This document shows positions 1-9,923 of a stretch of 64,000 nucleotides of DNA, in pieces. Every line of letters begins with the position of its first letter. Positions within the stretch are counted from its first letter, which is position 1. Source of the stretch: Deltaproteobacteria bacterium (GTDB lineage: Bacteria > Lernaellota > Lernaellaia > JACKCT01); assembly GCA_020633895.1 (NCBI GenBank), contig JACKCT010000001.1, forward strand, positions 372,001-436,000. Direction: 5' to 3'. The notes under the pieces were generated by a model that saw only the letters and a list, made by a program, of their open reading frames with translations, was not told where the DNA came from and did no database searches. The position numbers were made by a program, and so were the translations under genes.

Positions 1-2281
1 CGTAAGCGATCAACACGTCATCACCGGCCACGAAGCTTTGCGCGCTGGAATACTCGGAAAAGCCGTCCAACCGGCACTCTTGAACGGTGCGACCATCACC
101 GCCGAGAACTAAGGTGGTTATTCTCAGGTCCGGTGAACCATAGTTGATGAGAAATCCGCCGTTTGGCAGCGCCACGGCGCTCGGGTCAACATGGGTTATC
201 ATGTCGTTGGCCCGAATGGTTTGGACGTCCCATCCGCTTTGCGCGGGCAATGCCAAAAGCAGTGCGCCGGGCGATTTGTCGTAATAGAGAACGCTGGTGT
301 GCCCGGGATCCTGGACTTGAAGGGCGAGCGTGGCGACTTCCCCATACGAGGACGGCAGGATGTTTTCGTGCGTCCACTGCTCGCCGGAAAGGCGTGACAG
401 CCACGTGCCCTCGCTGTTGCGCCATCCCAAGTAAATGCCGCCGTCGTCGTCCCGGGCAACGCGGACCGGAGCCGCGACATCTCCCGACGTCACCAACTGT
501 TTGTTCCATGCTCCTGACGCGTCGGTCAGATACCAGAGCGCGGCGGACTCCGATTCTCCGATACGCGCCGCAATGTGCGTGTGCCCGCTGGAATCGGCGA
601 CGCCGCAGGCGCCGGTCACGGGGCCGTCCAATAGCGATTCGGCCACCCAGCCGTCCTGCGTCCGCCGATGGATCTCCAATCCGTTTTCCGCTGTTCTCAA
701 AAGAAGTTCGAGGCGTTGGTCGGCGTCAAGGAAAACGGAGCAATCGTCCCGCGTGACCGGGGCGAAGTTTTCAGGCAGACCGTATTCGGCAAGCCCATCG
801 GCGGCGAGAGACAGATACCGATAGTCCCCGCCGGAGTACACGACGGCACCGGCGTCGCCGTTCTGCGGAAATACCGCGACCGGCGAGAAATCTCCATTGC
901 TCAACACCGTCGGTGTCCAAGGCCCCTTGCCCTCGCGCATGACGACCTCAAGCAGGGAATCCCATTCGTGATAGCCCGCCAGCAACAGCGCGCCGTCCTC
1001 GCTTCGGGCGATCGAAGTCAACGCCGGGTCCGTTGCCGTGCCGACTTCCGATTCAAAAACCCAGTCGCCGCCCTGATTGGTTCCATATCCCAACCGACCT
1101 GAATTCTTGGGGTCGGAGACAACGACGTGGAATTTGTCGTTTTCGTCAATGGCGGAGTTCAAATCGTAAAAGGAGCGCCGTTCGCCGGCGAAGTATTCGA
1201 CCGACCATTTCTTCCGGGAAAGCGTCAGTAATTGCGGCCGTGTGGCAGCAGTTTCGGTGTAAAAATTTGAGAAGATATAAACCTTACCTCGGCTGTCGAT
1301 CTGCAGGGATGGACGATAGCCACCGGCATCGGTCAGCAACGCCTCGTTCGGCTTAAGGGGGTCAACGATGTTGGAATACATGAACCCGGGAATAAGCAAT
1401 GGCGTGGCCCCCGGGAATGACGTCGCAGCCAAATGGACGAGATGGGGGTTGCCTTCGGGATCGACGCGCAACGAGGGCTCGCCGCCGAAGTAAAACGTCA
1501 ACCCGTGATCCCTGGTATAGGGCTGGACAAGTGTCTTGCGCCATTCCGGTCCGACGGGCTCGACGTGCCAGACATCAGGCCGTACGTGATGCAGATAGCT
1601 GATGTGCGGCGTGCCGTCCGGGGCCAAGGCCAGATCGGCGTGCTGGCGCAAATAGGGGTCCAAACCGGACTCGGGCAAGTGGTAGGTGAAGGCCGGCCGT
1701 CCCGTCCAATCGATAATCTCTCGCTCCCATTCTTCACCGTCAAAATGTGCATAGACGAGTAAATGATTGTAGATATCGCCGTAGAGCAAGTGGATCGTGC
1801 CGTCCTCGCCGATTTCCAGGCGAGGATCGATGCCGGTGTGATCGACAATTGTCGAGCGCCACTCGTCGGCTCCCGGAGCCAGGGAAAATAACGCCACTTC
1901 CCAGCCTTCCGCCGCGGCTAGGTATGCCGTCCCGTCGGGGGCGAACGCCGAGTCGATTCCGGTCCAGCCCGTCTTTCCCGGCGTAATCTGGGTGATGCAT
2001 CCCTCATTGCCGATGGCGAAGCATTTGTGTCGATCGATCGGTGCATCCCAGGGAATTCTCGAGTCGTCATCGCCGGAGTCGTCGTCGGAGGTGTCGTCAT
2101 CCGCCGTGTCGTCGTCGGCGGCAATATCGTCGTCAGTCGTTTCGTCATCGGTAGTATCGTCGTCGGCGGTGCTAATCGCGTCGTCGGAATCGCCCGAGTC
2201 GGCGCCGCAGGCCGCTATCGCCAGCAAGGCGCCGATCGTCGCAATATAAACCGGAATCCGTAGGATATTTCCCATGCACAT
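1..2281 (-). CDS. Asp-linker beta-propeller-like lipoprotein, C-terminus cut by window edge
   Basis: The minus frame is open from the left edge to an ATG at 2281, giving 760 codons without a stop. The N-terminus has a hydrophobic signal ending IAAC, a lipobox, so the protein is predicted to be lipid-anchored. About 50 residues rich in Asp and Thr follow. The body repeats short motifs such as GTAYLAAA, GTIHLLYGD and GTPHISYLHH at regular spacing, as in beta-propeller or BNR-like proteins. It is a paralogue of the next gene: both have a CFAI(G/D)N..C(V/I)TQI segment after the linker and matching repeat motifs. GGAG lies 7 bases before the ATG at 2281; a second in-frame ATG is at 2275. The function is unknown; an exposed binding protein is the likeliest inference. 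Confidence 0.85.
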   Translation of the reverse strand, partial: MCMGNILRIPVYIATIGALLAIAACGADSGDSDDAISTADDDTTDDETTDDDIAADDDTADDDTSDDDSGDDDSRIPWDAPIDRHKCFAIGNEGCITQITPGKTGWTGIDSAFAPDGTAYLAAAEGWEVALFSLAPGADEWRSTIVDHTGIDPRLEIGEDGTIHLLYGDIYNHLLVYAHFDGEEWEREIIDWTGRPAFTYHLPESGLDPYLRQHADLALAPDGTPHISYLHHVRPDVWHVEPVGPEWRKTLVQPYTRDHGLTFYFGGEPSLRVDPEGNPHLVHLAATSFPGATPLLIPGFMYSNIVDPLKPNEALLTDAGGYRPSLQIDSRGKVYIFSNFYTETAATRPQLLTLSRKKWSVEYFAGERRSFYDLNSAIDENDKFHVVVSDPKNSGRLGYGTNQGGDWVFESEVGTATDPALTSIARSEDGALLLAGYHEWDSLLEVVMREGKGPWTPTVLSNGDFSPVAVFPQNGDAGAVVYSGGDYRYLSLAADGLAEYGLPENFAPVTRDDCSVFLDADQRLELLLRTAENGLEIHRRTQDGWVAESLLDGPVTGACGVADSSGHTHIAARIGESESAALWYLTDASGAWNKQLVTSGDVAAPVRVARDDDGGIYLGWRNSEGTWLSRLSGEQWTHENILPSSYGEVATLALQVQDPGHTSVLYYDKSPGALLLALPAQSGWDVQTIRANDMITHVDPSAVALPNGGFLINYGSPDLRITTLVLGGDGRTVQECRLDGFSEYSSAQSFVAGDDVLIAY

Positions 2282-2353
2282 TTCGCAACTCCGGAACTTG
2301 TTGTTTCAAACCGGGCATGCAGAAACAAACGGGTCACGATATTTTATGAGCCG

Positions 2354-4726
2354 CTAAGGACGCGGCGAGGCGCACATCGCACCGAACGGCGCCCGATAGA
2401 GTTGGATAGCCTCTTCACTGCGAAATGCGACCAGGACTTCGTCGTCGATCACCAGCGGTCGGCCCTGGTCATTTCCGCGCTTGGCGTCGACGCGGCATGA
2501 AATCAGCGATCCGTCCGGCGCTACGCGATACATCACCAATGCGTCGTCCCGGTCCAAAAACGTCATCAAAAATCCGCCGCCGGGGACGGCCGTGGCGCGG
2601 ATATCGGCTTCCTGATAGCCCCAGGGAACGTCGAGTTGTTGAAAGGTCCAGTCTGATTCGCCCCGCGTGACAAGGTTCAAGGTATCCGTCTCGTGGTACC
2701 AGTCGTGGATGAGCGTAAGGAATTGCGGGGATGGTCCCGACATATTGAATGCCAGCGGGCTTCGTAGCAGATATGGATCCGGCGCCGGGATGATTTCCTT
2801 TTCCCAGCCGTTTTCGGATCGTCGCCCGAAAAAGCCGAAGCTTCCTGAGTAATTCCAAACGCCGTAGAGACTCCCTTTCTCGTCGAAAGCTAGCTGGGCG
2901 TATCGGACGTAGGCCAGGTCGGCCACCAACTCGGACGTCCAGGCGCCCGAGGAATTCGTGATGTAGTAAATCGCGTGGAAGTCTTCCTTGGTTGGGCTGG
3001 CGGTCGTCAGCATCGCGTGGGCGTGGTCCATGGTATCCAACGTCAAATAGGGAACGGTTACGGCTTCGCGAAAACCGCTGATTTTTTCTTTTTCGAATCC
3101 ACCGTCGGTTTGATGAAAATAATAGAGTTCACGGTCCATGGCGAAGAAATGCAGGCGGTCCTGGGCATCGAGCGCGAAGCTTCGAAAATCGGTCGAATCC
3201 ACGGAGTGAGTACCCGGAATCCGCCCGCTGTCGATTCGATCGTCGTCAAGGACAAACGTCCGAAGTCCCTTGCCGTCGTGCTGCTGTTCGCCGATCACCA
3301 GGGCGCGGCCGTCGCGATACTGCAACACAGCCAGCGGGGACGCCGTGCCTTCTCCTAGGACGATTTCCCGCCATGGCCCGCCCGGCGCCCGTGTCTGGGC
3401 GTGCAACGACCCGGGGGATTCTTGATGCGTGATAATCGCGAGATCCCCGGCGGCGTTGATATCGACCGCCGTAATCAGGCTGTCGAAATAGTCCGGGTTG
3501 ATGGACTCATACGTCCACTCTGCCGCCTCGTTTTGCTTCGCGTAGATGGTCGCCCCGTTTTCCGCGTCGGCGAAGGCCAAATGAAAGCGGTTGCCGGGGT
3601 CGATCGCCGCGCTCATCTGGAGCGCCTTCCATCCCTGGGCGAATTGCGGGTCGAGCTTCCATTGATCGCTTTCGAGTAAATAGTGATCGATCGACGATCC
3701 GCCGACGCGCTGGGGCGCGAAGACGTGGGGGTGGTCGTCGACGTCCAAAAGCAGCGTGGGTGCGTAGCCGTCGAGGGTGACAAGCTTTTGAGTCCAAGCG
3801 CTGTCGGCCTCGCGGATCAGGTAATTGACGTTCGGTAATCGGACGCTCCAGAACGGCTCAGCGGCAATGACGGCCGGCTGGTATAACGCCTGGACCCTAC
3901 CGTCGTTGTCGATCCGAACGGACGGCTCAGCGCCAGTAACCACGAAAAGATCGTCATTGAGAGGAGCCTGGATCGGTTCTGGGGCCCATTCCCCGGCGAC
4001 TTTCGTCGCGTATTTTAAGACTCGTTCCCCGTGATTCAGGTAAACGACATGGGGCCGGTCTTGGGCGTCCAGCGCGAGTTCCGCCTGTTGGTTGGTCAGG
4101 CGATCCGGTTCGAATCGAACGATCGGACCTGTTTCTTCGATGATTTCATCATCCCAGAAGTCACCGTCGTCGTACGCGTAGACGAGGGCCTGTCTATAGA
4201 CGTCTCCATAAATGAAATGCAGCCCATTTTCGGAATCGATCTCGATGCGCGGGTCCACGCCCAGGAGGGCCAACGTTCGGGCTGTCCAATCGGATGTGTC
4301 CGCGCTGCGGGTATAAAGCGTAACTTCACGCCCATCCGCCGCCGCGACGTAGACGGTGCCGTCGGGGTCGACGGCGGTGTCGATTCCGCTACGCCCCGGG
4401 CTGCCGCGCGAAATTTGCGTGACGCATCCGTTGTCGATGGCAAAACAGTTGGAGATAGAATGTGGGTCTGCGGCTAATTCCCCGTCGGCAATGTTGGTTG
4501 CAGTGTCATCGTCACCGAAGTCGTCATCGTCGCCAGTATCGTCATCCGCCGTGTCGTCCTCAGAAGTATCGTCGTCACCGGAGTCGTCGTCCGCGTCATC
4601 GTCGCCGGCATCGTCGTGGTCCGCCGAATCATCGTCATCGGTCGACCCGCAGGCCGAGACGAGTACCAGGGGAAAACCGAAGACGGCAACGATCAGAAGA
4701 AAAGATAATAGGCGGGCGTCGGGCAT
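2354..4726 (-). CDS. Asp-linker beta-propeller-like lipoprotein
   Basis: This protein of 790 residues has a signal peptide ending LVSAC, with C26 as the predicted lipidated cysteine. An Asp/Ser/Thr linker of about 50 residues follows, then a long domain with repeated sheet motifs (GTVYVAAADG, NGLHFIYGD, DRPHVVYLNH, NRFHLAFADA, DRLHFFAMD) spaced about 45-60 residues apart, as expected for a beta-propeller. No catalytic motif is recognised. It is a tandem paralogue of the partial gene to its left, with 72 bp between its stop and that gene's start, so the pair may be co-transcribed or arose by duplication. The role is unknown; surface display is inferred from lipobox and linker. Confidence 0.88.
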   Translation of the reverse strand: MPDARLLSFLLIVAVFGFPLVLVSACGSTDDDDSADHDDAGDDDADDDSGDDDTSEDDTADDDTGDDDDFGDDDTATNIADGELAADPHSISNCFAIDNGCVTQISRGSPGRSGIDTAVDPDGTVYVAAADGREVTLYTRSADTSDWTARTLALLGVDPRIEIDSENGLHFIYGDVYRQALVYAYDDGDFWDDEIIEETGPIVRFEPDRLTNQQAELALDAQDRPHVVYLNHGERVLKYATKVAGEWAPEPIQAPLNDDLFVVTGAEPSVRIDNDGRVQALYQPAVIAAEPFWSVRLPNVNYLIREADSAWTQKLVTLDGYAPTLLLDVDDHPHVFAPQRVGGSSIDHYLLESDQWKLDPQFAQGWKALQMSAAIDPGNRFHLAFADAENGATIYAKQNEAAEWTYESINPDYFDSLITAVDINAAGDLAIITHQESPGSLHAQTRAPGGPWREIVLGEGTASPLAVLQYRDGRALVIGEQQHDGKGLRTFVLDDDRIDSGRIPGTHSVDSTDFRSFALDAQDRLHFFAMDRELYYFHQTDGGFEKEKISGFREAVTVPYLTLDTMDHAHAMLTTASPTKEDFHAIYYITNSSGAWTSELVADLAYVRYAQLAFDEKGSLYGVWNYSGSFGFFGRRSENGWEKEIIPAPDPYLLRSPLAFNMSGPSPQFLTLIHDWYHETDTLNLVTRGESDWTFQQLDVPWGYQEADIRATAVPGGGFLMTFLDRDDALVMYRVAPDGSLISCRVDAKRGNDQGRPLVIDDEVLVAFRSEEAIQLYRAPFGAMCASPRP

Positions 4727-4793
4727 AGCTTTTTCTCGCAGAGTTCAATTCGATAGTACCGAAACGAAATTTGCGCCGCAATAAAATTTGTCG

Positions 4794-4799
4794 ATTATA
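4794..4799 (-). promoter_or_regulatory. possible -10 box for the lipoprotein at 2354-4726
   Basis: The minus strand reads TATAAT here, 68 bases before the ATG at 4726, inside an AT-rich gap (4727-4841) that contrasts with the GC-rich surroundings. No well-spaced -35 box is visible, so this is only a candidate. Confidence 0.3.
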
Positions 4800-4841
4800 T
4801 TGAAAATTATTTTATCTGTATTGAAATATGATCAGTTGCTG

Positions 4842-6179
4842 TCAGCATCGCACTACCAAAACATCCGTCCAGCGGCTCGTGTACTTGGGCGAGCGGTGCG
4901 CGCAACGCAGTTGCCAGCGCTGTTCCAGGCCTTCGGAGGCGGTTTGGATGATTTCGGCGCCGTGGCGTTGATTGATGATGTCCACGGCCTGCATCAGGCG
5001 TTCGCCCTTGAGGCGGCGGGCGGGGGCTTCGTCGTCGAAGATCGATTGCTGCACGCCGGTGGTGGGCCGCAGGTCATGCAAAATCACCCCCGCCTTCTTG
5101 TAACGTACCCCCGGCCGATAGATTTCCTCCAGCGCGGCCAGGGCATGGCGGGCGATTTCGTGCGTCCAGTCGGTGGCAACGGGCAACTCGATCGTTCGGG
5201 AGGCAAACGAGTGGGCGGTGCGTTCCTTGTCGAACGTCCGCAGGTAAAGGCTGAGCACCCCCGCCTTGCGCCGCTGCTTGCGCAATTTGCGCAACGCCTT
5301 CGAGACATAGGCGGACACGGCTTCGCTCATCTCTTCCAACGACTCGGGCGGAACGCCGAAGCTGCGCGTAAAGGCCACCGCCTTCTTGGGCGGCGGGTTC
5401 GTCTCGATGGCAAAACTCGGGACGCCGCGCAATTCCCGCACCAGACGCGCCAGGGTAACGCCCCATTGCTTCTGCACCCACGCCTCGTCCGCGCCGCGCA
5501 AGTGCCAGGCGGTGGGAATGCCGACCGATTCGAATTTGGGCGCCAGGCGGTGTCCCACGCCCCAGACCTTGCGGATCGGCGTATCCCGCAGCACGGCTTC
5601 GTAGTCGGTGTCCTCCACGAAAAGCCGCGCCACGCCCGAGCCGGATCTTTTCGCCTGGTGCGTGGCGATCTTGGCGAGGGATTTGGTGGGGGCCAGGCCG
5701 ACGGAGACGGGAATTCCGGTCCACTGGCCGACGCGCTGCCGGATGCGTTCGCCCAATTCGTCGATGCTCTCCACGGCGGACGCGGTCAGGCCGATGAAGC
5801 ATTCGTCGATGGAATAGGCCTCCAGATCGGGCGTGAAGGTCGCCAGCGTTTCCTGGACCCGCCGGGACATATCGCCGTAAAGGGCATAATTGGACGAGCG
5901 GATCGCCACGCCGTTTTTCTCCAAATCGCGCCGGATCTTGAAGAAGGGCGCGCCCATGGGGATGTCCAGGGCCTTGGCCTCGGCGCTGCGGGAAATCACG
6001 CACCCGTCGTTGTTGGACAAAACCACCAGCGGCCTGCGTCGCAGTTTGGGATCGAAGACGCGCTCGCACGAGCAGTAGAAGTTGTCGCAATCCACCAGCG
6101 CGACGGCAGACGCCTCGGCGCGGCGGGGCTCGGGGCGATGCGGCTCGGCAGGTTCGGCGGGGGAGGTCTTAAAGCTCAT
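4842..6179 (-). CDS. umuC: DNA polymerase V catalytic subunit UmuC
   Basis: This Y-family translesion polymerase has 445 residues; E. coli UmuC has 422. The catalytic signature is clear: LVDCDNFYCSCERVF near residue 30 (first metal-binding Asp), LSNNDGCVISRSAEAKAL, and AYSIDECF with the paired acidic residues. The HhH region (LAKIATHQAK, VWGVGHRL) and little-finger domain follow. The extra length is mainly an N-terminal Pro/Glu/Arg-rich stretch of about 22 residues before the conserved core. The start overlaps the end of umuD by 11 bases, the usual umuDC arrangement. The product should join with processed UmuD to form Pol V and bypass DNA lesions in the SOS response. Confidence 0.96.
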   Translation of the reverse strand: MSFKTSPAEPAEPHRPEPRRAEASAVALVDCDNFYCSCERVFDPKLRRRPLVVLSNNDGCVISRSAEAKALDIPMGAPFFKIRRDLEKNGVAIRSSNYALYGDMSRRVQETLATFTPDLEAYSIDECFIGLTASAVESIDELGERIRQRVGQWTGIPVSVGLAPTKSLAKIATHQAKRSGSGVARLFVEDTDYEAVLRDTPIRKVWGVGHRLAPKFESVGIPTAWHLRGADEAWVQKQWGVTLARLVRELRGVPSFAIETNPPPKKAVAFTRSFGVPPESLEEMSEAVSAYVSKALRKLRKQRRKAGVLSLYLRTFDKERTAHSFASRTIELPVATDWTHEIARHALAALEEIYRPGVRYKKAGVILHDLRPTTGVQQSIFDDEAPARRLKGERLMQAVDIINQRHGAEIIQTASEGLEQRWQLRCAHRSPKYTSRWTDVLVVRC

Positions 6180-6612
6180 GGATCACCGCCGTGACCACGC
6201 CCCAGACCTCCACGTCGTTGTCCTCGGTGATGGCGATAGGGGCGTAGGCGTCGTTTTCCGCCATGAGGAAGGGGCGGCCGTCGCGTTTTTGCAGGCGCTT
6301 GACCGTCATCTCCGCGTCCACGATCGCCACGACGATCTTTCCGGTCGTCGGCTCCACCGCCCGGTCCACCACCAGCAGGTCCCCCGAGTGGATGCCCGCG
6401 CCGATCATCGAATCACCGGACACCCGTACGAAAAACGTCGCCGCCGGGTGTTTGATCAGGTGGCGGTTCAGATCCAGCTCGCCTTCCACGTAGTCATCCG
6501 CCGGCGAGGGGAAACCGGCGGAAACCCGCGAGGAAAATTGCGGGCGAGGCAGGTCCGACAGCCGGGGCCGCACCACTTGCACGACATTTTGCATGACGTC
6601 GTTTTTCGGCAT
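6169..6612 (-). CDS. umuD: UmuD, self-cleaving Pol V subunit (S24 family)
   Basis: This S24 LexA-like protease has 147 residues. The predicted self-cleavage bond is A32-G33 in RVSAGFPSPADDY. The catalytic Ser is S68 in VSGDSMIGAGI and the Lys is K105 in EMTVKRL. The Ser-Lys spacing of 37 equals that of E. coli UmuD (S60/K97). After cleavage the product would join UmuC in Pol V. No clear ribosome binding site precedes the ATG at 6612; a second ATG lies 6 codons in. No standard LexA box was recognised upstream, although the LexA motif of this lineage is unknown. Confidence 0.96.
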   Translation of the reverse strand: MPKNDVMQNVVQVVRPRLSDLPRPQFSSRVSAGFPSPADDYVEGELDLNRHLIKHPAATFFVRVSGDSMIGAGIHSGDLLVVDRAVEPTTGKIVVAIVDAEMTVKRLQKRDGRPFLMAENDAYAPIAITEDNDVEVWGVVTAVIHEL

Positions 6613-7298
6613 CTTGCGTCTATGTTCGCGAGCGTCGCCGGCAAAATCAAGCGGAATTCACGACGAAAATTCGCTCGCGGCCCGGGAGCGAGGCGAGGGC
6701 GGTCGCCGGAGTCTCAGAAATCCGAGGCATGACGCACCGAGTCGGAAGATATGTCATGAACGGCGGCCATCTTGACCTCCCCGGTCGAGTATCAACGCCC
6801 GGCCTGGGGACAACCCTGCGACTTTTTGTCCTTTTTTTCTTGAATTCGCGCATGTTTTCCGTTAAACACACCGCGTATCTTTCTTGAGTCATCCCATTGT
6901 GAATTGCAGATATTGGGGTGGCGCGGCGGTCGATCGACCGCCGATTTCGGGTCGCCGAGGCGGCCGATGTTCGGGACCCAGGGCGTCTTTTTTTCTGGAT
7001 TTTCCATCCTTGCCCAGACGCCGGACCCGAAGCGTGGACGGATCCCGAGGGGCATTGGCTCGGGAGTGCATTTGAGGAGATTCCCCACAGTCGTCGCCCA
7101 ACATTGATCGTTTCGGCCGTCGGTCCCTGATCGCGGCTTTGTCAAACGATCGTGTAATAGGAAGGCAGCGACCGGTCGCCATCATCGGCCGACACCGACA
7201 AACGCAGACAACACCGCTTTTGGGTGTTTAGAGAATATCAAATCTTCCGACCGTCGGCGCCGTATCGGCCCGGCGCCGGCCAGTTTTGGGAGTTCGTC
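6613..7298. other. divergent intergenic region umuD / secreted hydrolase
   Basis: About 690 bp with no convincing gene. Short reading frames on both strands are unlike anything recognised and lack ribosome binding sites. It should hold the umuDC promoter on the minus strand and the hydrolase promoter on the plus strand. The one notable motif is a perfect 18-bp palindrome at 6925-6942. Confidence 0.6.
6925..6942. promoter_or_regulatory. perfect 18-bp palindrome, candidate operator
   Basis: GGCGGTCGA followed by its exact reverse complement TCGACCGCC, with no loop. A perfect palindrome without spacer suits a dimeric DNA-binding protein better than an RNA hairpin. It lies 313 bp from the umuD start and 357 bp from the hydrolase start, so the target gene is unclear. 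Confidence 0.35.
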
Positions 7299-9596
7299 TT
7301 GAAAAAATCGTTGCTGTTGACTGTGTGCGTTTTGTTGTTGAGCGCCTTCGCCACGGACGTCTGGGCGCAGACGCTCAAGGAACAGCTCGCCTTGCTCAAG
7401 GAAATTGACGAGGACGAGTGGGAGCTCAACGAGCCTCTGATTCCCGCCAAACCCTCCAACCTCACCGGTTGGCATGAGCACGGCCAGACCTGGCTGGTCT
7501 GGGACCGTGGTTCCACGACCAATAGCGAGCCGGACGTCTACGACATTTACGTCGACGACTCCAAGATCACCGACATCGACGACGCCAAGTGGATCGGCCG
7601 CATCTGGAACAAGGAATGCTTCGGCCGTCGCCTGCGTCTGGCGGATCTGGCCCACCGCTCGCCGGACGACGAGGGCGACCTGAGCGCTTCGAACTGGACC
7701 TGGCGCATTCCCAACGGCAGCGGCGGGTACAAGAACCTGGCCTCGGACGAGTGCGTGTTCGTTTACACGCCTCACGAAGCCAAGACCGAGTACTTCGCGG
7801 TCATCCCCGGCGACGTGGCCGAGGATCCGGGCGACGGTTTCGACCTGGGCGACGGTGACGCCACCAACTCGGGCATCGCCCAGGACCTCTCCGAGCCGGT
7901 GACGGCCCACTTCCAGCTCACCACCAACACCTACTACGGCAATCCCTTCGACATTTACACGATGTGGGCCGACGGCCGTCCCTTTAGCGAGGACGACGAA
8001 GGCCAGGCCGACTTCCCCGTGATGGGCAACGAGTGGGCCAACGGCGTGCCCCATATCTTCGCGGTCCATGAGCCGGTCAACGGACGCCCGAGTGGCGACC
8101 TGCCCTTGGTGGTGGCCCTGCACGGCGGCGGTTCGTCCACCTATGCCAACTTCGGCCGCGGCTGGAATTTCCTGACCGGCCTGGACACCCGTCTGGAAGA
8201 CGGCTTCGTGCTGTCGATGGACGACAACATCTACTCCAAGCGCAAGGGCGCCTGCCAGAACGATGACACTCCCGATCCGGGCGCGCCGGAAGTCGGCTGC
8301 TATGAGCAGTCCCGCTGGTTCGGCTATTGGACCAAGTACAACCGCTTCCAGCTCGCCGAGGAGCACGATCCGTCCTACATCGAGATCGACGGCGACCTGA
8401 CCGTTCCCAACAACGAAATCGTCGCCGACTACTCCCTGCGTCGCATTTATTGGACGCTCAACTGGCTGGAGAACAACGTCGAGTATCCCGTCGACGCCGA
8501 TCGCGAATCCGTCGTCGGCATCTCCGGCGGCGGCGGCGCGCTGACCTTCCTGATGAAGGTGACGCCCGACAAATTCGCCACGGGCCTGGGCTTCGTGATT
8601 CCCTACGAAGGCACCCCCCGTCCCAATTCGTACCCGATGCAGGGCACCATCGACCAGAACCTGGAGACGACGATCGTCAACAGCGACGACGAGCCGATGG
8701 GTCTGAAGGATATGTACAATCCGCTGGACCTGCTCAACCCGAACGACGAGATGCCGTACTTCGTGACCGTTTCCGGTCGCAACGACGAGTACGAAGACTG
8801 GACGGTCAAGGTCAAGGGCTTCAACGCCATGCAGGAAGCCCGGTGGGGCAACGCGATCTACTGGGATGAGCGCGAGCACATCTTCTGCTGGAACGGGCCC
8901 ACGACCGGTCTGCCCCAGTGCGCCGATAAAGACCCCGCGTACTGGTACAACGCCCCGATGCACTACGCCACGTGGCTGACCCAGTTCAAGGCCGACCAGT
9001 CCTTCCCGGCCGTCTCCAACGACGACCACGACCTGGAAATCGCCGGCCAGCAGCCGGATCCGGGCGAGGAAGACGACAACATGGCCGGCGACCTGCGCGG
9101 CACCTGGAACGGCTTCATCGAATGGGATCTGGACACCGTCGAGGACACCGCCGACAAGTGGGCCGCCACCATCTACCTGCGCAGCTCGCACCTGCGTTCG
9201 GTGGTGCTCGACGACCCGACGGCCACGACGATCTACAACAAGGACGTGCCCACCTATGACGAGTCGGGCGGCGATATCTCCATCCGCCGCGCCCAGGCCT
9301 TCAAGCCGTCGCCGGGTACGACCGTTTACTGGGTCATGAGCGAAGGCGACACGCCGATCGACGCCGGGGAAACCACCGTCGCCGCCAACGGCCTCGTGAC
9401 CGCCGAGGGCTTGACCATCTCCAAGACCGAGCGGCGCATCGAGTTCACGTTGGAGGATCCGGGCGTGACGCCGGTCGACGACGACGATGACGACACCGCC
9501 GACGATGACGACGACGATGATGATGACGATGACGACGATGATGATGATTCGTCGTCCGGTGACGACGACGATGACGACAGCGGCTGCGGTTGCTAG
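7299..9596 (+). CDS. secreted alpha/beta-hydrolase-like protein with acidic GCGC tail
   Basis: The chosen start is TTG at 7299, preceded by GGGAG at 6 bases; it gives a signal peptide beginning LKKSLLLTV and ending near DVWAQ. A longer frame opens with GTG at 7224 but has no binding site. The 765-residue protein has a central hydrolase-like region: LPLVVALHGGGSSTY resembles an oxyanion-hole strand and VVGISGGGGALTFL a nucleophile elbow with Ser, as in PHB-depolymerase/esterase-like proteins. The C-terminus has a run of about 35 Asp-rich residues and ends exactly at SGCGC-stop. The same DSGCGC precedes the membrane helix in the subtilase at 40444-42126, so this may be a shortened surface-anchoring signal. 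The substrate is unknown. Confidence 0.82.
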   Translation: MKKSLLLTVCVLLLSAFATDVWAQTLKEQLALLKEIDEDEWELNEPLIPAKPSNLTGWHEHGQTWLVWDRGSTTNSEPDVYDIYVDDSKITDIDDAKWIGRIWNKECFGRRLRLADLAHRSPDDEGDLSASNWTWRIPNGSGGYKNLASDECVFVYTPHEAKTEYFAVIPGDVAEDPGDGFDLGDGDATNSGIAQDLSEPVTAHFQLTTNTYYGNPFDIYTMWADGRPFSEDDEGQADFPVMGNEWANGVPHIFAVHEPVNGRPSGDLPLVVALHGGGSSTYANFGRGWNFLTGLDTRLEDGFVLSMDDNIYSKRKGACQNDDTPDPGAPEVGCYEQSRWFGYWTKYNRFQLAEEHDPSYIEIDGDLTVPNNEIVADYSLRRIYWTLNWLENNVEYPVDADRESVVGISGGGGALTFLMKVTPDKFATGLGFVIPYEGTPRPNSYPMQGTIDQNLETTIVNSDDEPMGLKDMYNPLDLLNPNDEMPYFVTVSGRNDEYEDWTVKVKGFNAMQEARWGNAIYWDEREHIFCWNGPTTGLPQCADKDPAYWYNAPMHYATWLTQFKADQSFPAVSNDDHDLEIAGQQPDPGEEDDNMAGDLRGTWNGFIEWDLDTVEDTADKWAATIYLRSSHLRSVVLDDPTATTIYNKDVPTYDESGGDISIRRAQAFKPSPGTTVYWVMSEGDTPIDAGETTVAANGLVTAEGLTISKTERRIEFTLEDPGVTPVDDDDDDTADDDDDDDDDDDDDDDDSSSGDDDDDDSGCGC

Positions 9597-9923
9597 GAAC
9601 CGTCGCCGATCCGACAAGGCAACCAGGAAGACAACACCGCGACGTCGGGTCTGTACCCGGACCCGGCGCCGCGAGATCGAAGGGCCAGGGAGGCGAATCG
9701 ACGATTTGGTGATTTTCGACAGTCGATTTACTTGATATAAGTCAAGATTTATCGGCGTATGTGTCGAATTTCCTTGAAGAAAGTCGATTCGTTGTTAAAC
9801 TTGATCTTTGGATCGGCCTCCCAGGGCCTCGCACTTCAGAATCAAACCGGTTTCCCATCAAGGGGATCCGGGGTGCAGTTTTAACCCCGCCCGAAAAGGG
9901 CCCAATCTTGACGGGGGACTCCC
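9597..9923. other. intergenic region without recognised gene
   Basis: No supported ORF or RNA gene. The middle part (about 9710-9800) is relatively AT-rich and may carry the promoter of the downstream lipoprotein. No terminator hairpin with a T-run was found after the hydrolase stop. Confidence 0.5.

Noticed and set aside
4788-6194. 468-codon plus-strand frame over umuC
   Set aside because: Antisense shadow in GC-rich DNA; the minus strand has all UmuC motifs.
6613-6680. SOS box upstream of umuD
   Set aside because: GTTCGCGAGC is weakly symmetric but matches none of the LexA motifs known to me well enough.
7182-9617. 811-codon minus-strand frame
   Set aside because: Shadow of the secreted hydrolase; low-complexity Val/Ile/Gly-rich product without motifs.
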